64,000 nucleotides of DNA. Origin: Uloborus plumipes. Its lineage: Eukaryota > Arthropoda > Arachnida > Araneae > Uloboridae. Made by a program: the position numbers and the translations under genes. The DNA is taken from contig JAXGGA010002012.1 of the NCBI GenBank assembly GCA_038373865.1, forward strand, positions 1 to 64,000, written 5' to 3'. Shown here in pieces: positions 60,701 to 64,000 of this stretch (its first letter is position 1; each line of letters opens with the position of its first letter). The notes beneath the pieces are model-generated. The model was not told the origin of the DNA and ran no database searches. It saw only the letters and a program-made list of their open reading frames with translations.

Positions 60701-63700
60701 AGGGCATTTTTTTCTTTATTTATATTTAACAACTGGCAACGGATTAAAAATGAAATTCGAGACATGTTATTAACGGAGGAGTTTTTTTTTTTTTTTCTTT
60801 CTTTGATAAAATGTGTGTTGATGTTCTTTGTACTTTTAAAAATGTGTTTTGATGTTCTTTGTACTTTTATTTATTTATTTATTTATTTATTTATTTTTCT
60901 TTTTTTTGAAAACGATTGAGGAATTTTTCTACGGAAGAACTGTAACAGTTACATTCTTTAAAAGGTGCGACAAAACTTTATTTATTCAATTATTTACTTT
61001 TTACGTGCCTATTTCATCTGATGAGAAGGGTATATTTTTAACCGACTTCAAAAAAGGAGGAGGTTCTCAATTCAAAGCGTATACTTTTTTTTGTTTGTTT
61101 GTTCGCACATAACATCTGATCTACTGAACCGATTTGGACTATTTTTTTTTAATCGATAGAAGATGGTGTAACTTAGGTACCATGTACTCATATGACGATA
61201 TTTGTTTACTAGAAAAAAAGTTATGATCGAAAAACTAACATTTCATGTCATTTAAAACAATATGTGCTATCGTAAATCCTTACTTCGATGAGCGACCCGA
61301 TGGTCAAGTGGTTCTGCGCGTCAGGTTGAACTTTCTGATGGAATGAGATCGAGTCCAGGTCTGCAAGGATTTTTTCGAATAGCTGCATGTTTTTTTTTTT
61401 TAATGATTTTAATGATTGTAACGTCCTTATGCAGGTACATCCTCCCATGGGAATGTGCCCCATATTTTTTTATGGTACAAAATGACAGTTTTGGTCGGAT
61501 CTTTGTTAAAATTGGCAATGGGGTCCTTCGATGCTGTAGAATTTTCTCATAGACGTTTGCGCCATTTTTGGGGGCTTTGAATCGATTGTGGCAATAAATG
61601 GTTTTTGATTTGCGGCACCTATATTATTTTTTCAAAAATTATATACACAATCAATTATATTATGTTAATTTTTGTACCTTTATAAAATTCTATATTTTAT
61701 ACCTCGCATTTACGTCAAATTCAAGGTAAAATTAAAAGTCAAAAATTCTGAAGATGATAAATAAATGTTAAAAATTAATGTAACTATTTTTTGTGATTTT
61801 CATATTAGTTGTGACTAAAAAACATCATTACATACAAATAAAATGTATCAAACACCATGAGTGTTGAGTTATTGGGAAAAATCTGCTGTGTAATGTTTTT
61901 TGCACTTCGAGGGGGGGGGGGTATGAACGATCATTAAAGTGACACACATTTTTAAAAAATAAGATTTTGATTTGTGGTGTTTGAAAAAAGCTAAAGAGTC
62001 CACTTTAGTTGAAAATTATTTTCCATGAAAAGCAAAAACTTGCACCGATTTTCCAAGTCTTACTCTAACTCCTTCTCCCACAATTCAAATTACTTACTTT
62101 TACTTTCAATTTTTAACCGACTTCAAAAAAGGCGGAGGTTCTCAATTCAAAGCGTATGTTTTTTTGTCTGTTTGTTCGCACATAACATCTGATCTACTGA
62201 ACCGATTTGGACGATTTTTTTTAAATCGATAGGAGATGGTTAACTTAGGTACCATGTATTCATATGACGATATTTGTTCACTAGAAAAAAAAGTTATGAT
62301 CGAAAAACTAAAATTTCATGTCATTTAAAAACAATGTGCATAAATCCTTACTTCAATGATCGACCCGATGGTCAAGTGGTTAAAAGCGTCGGATTGAAGT
62401 TCCTGATGGAATGAGATTGAGTCCAAGTCTGCAAGTTTTTTGAACAGCTGCATGGTTTTTTTAACTATATTTTGATTATTTTAAGTGCATTTACACTAAA
62501 AAGAATGAAATAAAATATTTTTGGAAAAAAAAAATAGAACCGACTTCAGTTGGAAATTGCTCTAAAAAGTAAAAAATAATTTTTTTCTTTGAACACCATC
62601 GAACTACTTTTAAACATAAGTTTTGAAGTCGGCGCAAAAACAATGAATAGAATCATACGCAACTGCAATTCAACTATAAATATAAATTTTAATGGATTCA
62701 TTTCATTGATTACTACACATTCGTGTAATGGTACAAATATTCTGCTTTTAATTTTCAATGGTTTTTTTGAAAAAATTTTGGCAAAATATGGTTAAATATC
62801 ATTTTACCGATCGTTTTTGCGCCGACTTCAAAACTTATGTTTAAAAGTAGTTTCGACGGTGTTCAAAGAAAAAAATTATTTTTTACTTTTTAGAGCAATT
62901 TCCAACTGAAGTCGGTTCTATTTTTTTTTTTTCCAAAAATATTTTATGCTTTTAGAAATCAGCTTTAAGTGCAAAATGATATGTTTGACATAATTTTCAG
63001 TCTCCGATAATCAAGAGAATAATGATCAAATGCTAGAATGCCGATGTCGATGTACGGGAAAGTAGGCTCGTTTAGTTCTTGACAGAACTTCTTGTTTACT
63101 TATACGACGATTTTAAATGATCCCAGCACATTCCATAGGAAAATAATGATAGTATGTTTATGCGTTACTCTAAAGATAAATATCTCACTTATGCACCGAA
63201 TTTTCTGTAAAATGCAAAAAAAAAAAAAATCATTAAAAAAAAAGTTTTTTTTTTTCACTTTCCTCTTTAATCTTTCGTCTTTATTGCTCACGGAAGGCAT
63301 TTTTTCCGCATGAACTAGAGTTTGGAGAGAGTTACATTTACTTATTATGGAACGTTTTAAAGGGAACAGTTTGCACAATTAGGTATGCCACAATGTTTGT
63401 TTTCTCTTTATCATTGTAGTTACGTTACAGTAATTTGTCTGTAGAAACATTCTTGGTCATTCTCTCATTAAAACCTATGTAGCGTTTTAGTCCTTTAAAT
63501 AGGCTTGTTCGCTTATACGTCTCTCTCACTTATGCGCCTTTTTCTGTTGGTCCCTTTGGCCGGCGCATAAGTGAGGGTTCACTGTATATCATGACAAGAG
63601 AATGAGAGGGCTTAAGTGTGACACTTTTTAACGATGGGGAAGGTCAAATAAGTTGAAAGAAAGTGTGACATCATTTATTGACAGTCCCCATACCACTTTA

Positions 63701-64000
63701 TCTCTCTCACTGCATCGCTGTTATGTCATTCCAGAATTGGGTAGTATTAGTTCTGTCTGAAACATAAGACATATATACATATTTTTGAACAATATGTTGC
63801 ATGATACATACAGCTGATGAGTCCTTAGAAGCTCTGAAGGAATTGGAGGAAAGTTTGACTCTTTTCTGATTGGCTGCTGTGCTGGGTTTCTGCTTCCTGA
63901 AGGAATAAGATCCCCTAAAAGAATGGTACCTTCGCAGGTTCGTCACTTGGTCTCGCATTTCCGAGTGAGATTCAGATCGAATGTTCTTCAACGATTCGGA
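40590..64000 (-). CDS. osp: outspread/MPRIP/TRIOBP-like PH and coiled-coil protein, 3' part
   Basis: Eleven exons join in frame to 1271 codons: 64000-63812, 58842-58786, 58501-58292, 57680-57399, 57255-54829, 48223-48146, 46999-46874, 46447-46300, 46189-46066, 43182-43050, 40698-40657. The gene runs off the window at its 5' end. A PH domain spans about residues 86-181 ([33 protein letters not shown]). Coiled coils follow at about 290-440 and 1040-1258. The C-terminal LYSEKCLEN resembles the YSQKCLEN of vertebrate MPRIP, and the PH sequence resembles fly Outspread. Relatives bind F-actin and myosin phosphatase and act in the cytoskeleton; that role is inferred. All introns are GT-AG and phases agree throughout. 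Further small exons in the 6.6 kb intron cannot be excluded. Confidence 0.85.
40606..40611 (-). promoter_or_regulatory. osp: Polyadenylation signal AATAAA of the outspread-like gene
   Basis: On the minus strand TTTTAATAAACTG follows the stop codon of the terminal exon by about 46 bp, giving a short 3' UTR. Confidence 0.6.
40657..40698 (-). CDS. osp: outspread-like terminal exon
   Basis: [13 protein letters not shown] then TAG, after a very strong T-rich acceptor (TTTTTTTTCTTACAG). Phase 0 matches the preceding exon, and an AATAAA lies 46 bp after the stop. Alternative terminal exons are possible, so the 13-residue tail is less certain than the rest. Confidence 0.6.
   Translation of the reverse strand, partial: ECSFCAIVSLPAS
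41480..41636. repeat. Foldback repeat in the last intron
   Basis: The arms include CTAGATCCTACCATTTTCCA and AATACGTCTG, matched on the other side by CAGACGTATT and GGCTGGATCTAG. The match continues outward, more weakly, through AAATCCAAATTTAAG. Probably a small MITE. Confidence 0.65.
41765..41850 (-). repeat. tRNA-derived SINE head (B box clear)
   Basis: On the minus strand a tRNA-like segment starts GCATCTCGTATAGTGAACAG, with B-box GAGTTCAATTCCC (41790-41802) about 40 bp after a weak A box. It does not fold as a complete tRNA; the likely origin is a SINE. Confidence 0.5.
42547..42788. mobile_element. pogo/Tigger-type MITE in the last intron
   Basis: The ends are CAGTAAACTCCCGATTATCC and (other strand) CAGTAAACTCTCGATTATCG, with TA on both sides. 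The CxGATTATCCGCGG sequence is typical of Tigger-like ends. 242 bp, non-coding. Confidence 0.75.
43050..43182 (-). CDS. osp: outspread-like coiled-coil exon with YSEKCLEN motif
   Basis: 44 codons after one base completing Gly: [20 protein letters not shown] ... [10 protein letters not shown]. The motif is the strongest link to vertebrate MPRIP/TRIOBP. Acceptor GCTTTTCAG, donor GTAAAC. Confidence 0.85.
43446..43720 (+). repeat. Fragment related to the AAGGGCGGAT hAT MITE
   Basis: The left end CAAGCGCGGATACAAGGG matches the element at 20721 with one change, followed by similar G-rich and A-rich blocks. No right end was found. Frames on both strands here are low complexity. Confidence 0.5.
43880..45004. 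mobile_element. hAT-type element with nested TTAA MITE
   Basis: The ends are CAGGGGCGTAGGAACC and, on the other strand, CAGTGGCGTAGGAACTT, with a perfect 8-bp duplication TGCAGGGG (43872-43879, 45005-45012). 1125 bp including the MITE at 44327. It lies in an intron of the outspread-like gene. Confidence 0.8.
44327..44823. mobile_element. TTAA MITE (CCCATTAATGCC ends)
   Basis: The ends are CCCATTAATGCCTGA and AGGCATTAATGGG, flanked by TTAA (44323-44326, 44824-44827). 497 bp. Related by its ends to 22445-23115 and nested inside a hAT-type element. Confidence 0.8.
45683..45793 (+). repeat. TA microsatellite
   Basis: Two (TA)n blocks (about 45684-45717 and 45742-45792) separated by 25 bp; the Tyr/Ile-rich frames over them are not genes. 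Confidence 0.95.
46066..46189 (-). CDS. osp: outspread-like coiled-coil exon
   Basis: [15 protein letters not shown], resembling the MPRIP motif EAMKNAHREEM, then [13 protein letters not shown]. It is separated from the previous exon by a 110-bp intron. The split codons on both sides resolve to Ala and Gly. Confidence 0.82.
46300..46447 (-). CDS. osp: outspread-like coiled-coil exon
   Basis: 49 codons plus one base ([25 protein letters not shown]). The region corresponds in place and composition to the MPRIP segment before the EAMKNAH-like motif. Acceptor TTTCACAG, donor GTAATA. Confidence 0.82.
46874..46999 (-). CDS. osp: outspread-like coiled-coil exon
   Basis: 42 codons ([20 protein letters not shown] ... 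KREIEDVK). Acceptor TTTTTCAG, donor GTCAGT; phase 0. Confidence 0.8.
48146..48223 (-). CDS. osp: outspread-like coiled-coil exon
   Basis: 26 codons ([26 protein letters not shown]) with heptad spacing. Acceptor AATTTAG, donor GTATGT; phase 0 on both sides. Confidence 0.75.
48385..50409. mobile_element. Iterated-motif element with GGGCAATTCCA ends
   Basis: The ends are GGGCAATTCCATG and, on the other strand, GGGCAATTCCACG, with ATAA on both sides (48381-48384, 50410-50413). The motif GGTGTCGGACGTAAA occurs near 48399, 48575, 48766, 48784, 49840, 49855 and 50032, and as TTTACGTCCGACACC near 49878. No protein frame is convincing. 2025 bp, in the 6.6 kb intron of the outspread-like gene. Confidence 0.7.
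51175..53983. mobile_element. 2.8 kb palindromic element with duplicated arms
   Basis: The ends are GAGTCATTCCATGGCAAGTG and (other strand) GAGTCATTCCACGTCAACTG, with TATT on both sides (51171-51174, 53984-53987). The arms pair nearly throughout around 52579. Each arm repeats a block of about 500 bp (left arm: units starting near 51385, 51902 and 52393 with CTGCAGAAAATTTTATCACA). The frames starting NIVFVKYVG in both arms come from this repeat. Confidence 0.75.
54091..54235 (+). repeat. TTTC and A-rich simple repeats
   Basis: (TTTC)n followed by poly-T at 54091-54123, and a CACA/poly-A stretch at 54201-54232. Intronic. Confidence 0.9.
54829..57255 (-). CDS. osp: outspread-like large central exon
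   Basis: 809 codons in one exon, starting [12 protein letters not shown] after a T-rich acceptor and ending ERLQSN before GTAAGT. It holds an acidic N-terminal part, a long coiled coil ([25 protein letters not shown]), a Ser-rich linker, a 400-residue segment rich in Cys and Leu without a known domain, a CxxC-like pair (CASCLNN, CSQCERL) and the start of the second coiled coil. Full-length frame with no disruption. Confidence 0.88.
57399..57680 (-). CDS. osp: outspread-like exon, second half of PH domain
   Basis: 94 codons. [20 protein letters not shown] completes the PH fold, with the invariant Trp in the C-terminal helix ([10 protein letters not shown]). It then becomes acidic and Ser-rich ([13 protein letters not shown]). 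Acceptor TTTCAG, donor GTAATT. Confidence 0.88.
58292..58501 (-). CDS. osp: outspread-like exon, first half of PH domain
   Basis: 70 codons beginning [12 protein letters not shown] and including [17 protein letters not shown] and MDGILDLNQ, the beta-strands 1-5 of a PH domain. Acceptor TTGTAG, donor GTATGT. Confidence 0.88.
58786..58842 (-). CDS. osp: outspread-like small exon
   Basis: 19 codons, [19 protein letters not shown], between a CTACTAG acceptor and a GTAAGT donor, phase 0 on both sides. Short and without a domain, but the splice sites and frame fit exactly. Confidence 0.65.
59727..59797 (+). repeat. GGTC/TGTC microsatellite
   Basis: Tandem GGTCGGTCGGTCTGTCTGTT units; the mirror array in copy 1 (38378-38410) is shorter. 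Confidence 0.9.
61290..61360 (+). repeat. tRNA-like SINE segment, copy 1
   Basis: A-box TGGTCAAGTGG (61301-61311) and B-box-like AGATCGAGTCC (61346-61356), spaced as in a tRNA promoter. The stems do not pair as a full tRNA. A related segment is at 62361-62430. Confidence 0.55.
62361..62430 (+). repeat. tRNA-like SINE segment, copy 2
   Basis: A-box TGGTCAAGTGG (62369-62379) and B-box-like AGATTGAGTCC, in the same position relative to the upstream AACCGACTTC unit as in copy 1. Confidence 0.55.
62483..62946. mobile_element. GACTTCAGTTGG element, copy C
   Basis: Third copy of the family at 5076 and 32356, with the same inverted arms and the ATTCGTGTAATGGTACAAATATTCTGC interior. Uninterrupted at the site where copy A carries the mariner-like element. 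Confidence 0.75.
63812..64000 (-). CDS. osp: outspread-like exon, partial at window edge
   Basis: 63 codons, rich in Ser, Arg and Lys ([14 protein letters not shown]), with no stop to the window edge. It ends ...KDSSA before donor GTATGT. The link to the next exon is supported by matching phase 0; the segment itself has no recognised domain. Confidence 0.65.

Larger units (their letters stand above)
61040..62946 (+). mobile_element. Insertion present only in copy 2
   Basis: Copy 1 is continuous from GGGGTATGTTTT to GCTTTTAGAAATCAGC, while here 1.9 kb intervenes. It consists of two AACCGACTTCAAAAAAGGxGG units (from 61040 and 62115), each followed by a tRNA-like stretch, and the GACTTCAGTTGG element copy C. 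Confidence 0.65.
59546..63098 (+). repeat. Inverted duplication, copy 2
   Basis: Matches the minus strand of 36252-38625 in order. It lacks the 37105-37890 insertion and has its own of about 1.9 kb (61040-62946). Frames 60548-61112 are T-rich shadows. Confidence 0.75.
59508..63584. mobile_element. 4.1 kb pogo/Tigger-type element in the first visible intron
   Basis: The ends are CAGTGAACTCTCACTCATAC and, on the other strand, CAGTGAACCCTCACTTATGC, with TA on both sides (59506-59507, 63585-63586). The end motif TCACTTATGCGCC repeats inside at about 63528. It fills most of the intron between the first two exons. No transposase is recognisable; the interior is the repeat shared with 36252-38625 plus an insertion. 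Confidence 0.7.

Overview
The window looks like nuclear DNA of an arthropod, most likely a chelicerate such as a spider. It is AT-rich, has long GT-AG introns, contains an arthropod-type gustatory receptor and an outspread/MPRIP-like cytoskeletal gene, and is packed with nested DNA transposons. No bacterial, rRNA, CRISPR or intact tRNA features were seen. The species call is inference; the gene and element calls come from reading the sequence.

Two host genes are supported, both on the minus strand. (1) A two-exon gustatory-receptor-like gene (28281 to 23953, about 402 aa) ends in the family signature TYAVILAQF. Its 3.1 kb intron holds a PIF/Harbinger-type element and a hAT-type MITE. (2) The 3' part of an outspread/MPRIP/TRIOBP-like gene (beyond 64000 to about 40590) has eleven exons that join in one frame to about 1271 aa: a serine-rich segment, a PH domain split over two exons, an 809-codon coiled-coil-rich exon, and a C-terminal coiled coil with the motif YSEKCLEN. 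Its introns hold a 4.1 kb pogo/Tigger-like element, a 2.8 kb palindrome, an iterated-motif element and several MITEs.

The rest is mobile DNA. From left to right: the 3' end of a Ty3/Gypsy element with its LTR (1-1956); a truncated mariner (4408-4860); a three-copy family named here after its GACTTCAGTTGG ends, one copy interrupted by a deleted mariner-like element (5076-6313); and two inverted partial mariner-like copies (6380-12823) enclosing a hAT-type palindrome, a TTAA palindrome and a Harbinger-type element. Next come a near-intact Tc1-like DD36E element with one nonsense codon (14208-15425) and a nest of four insertions in an irritans-like mariner (15696-19740). A series of hAT, pogo and TTAA-type MITEs follows. 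Two large hAT-type containers (29728-34715 and 34889-39160), each with perfect 8-bp target duplications, fill the space between the two host genes.

The most unusual material is (a) two elements with a short motif from their own ends repeated seven to nine times inside (15696-16970 and 48385-50409), (b) two kilobase palindromes whose arms are themselves tandemly iterated (7364-9818 and 51175-53983), and (c) an inverted duplication (36252-38625 and 59546-63098) whose copies carry different insertions, so each gives the other's empty site. Most element calls rest on terminal inverted repeats plus target duplications read directly; superfamily names without a transposase are inferred.
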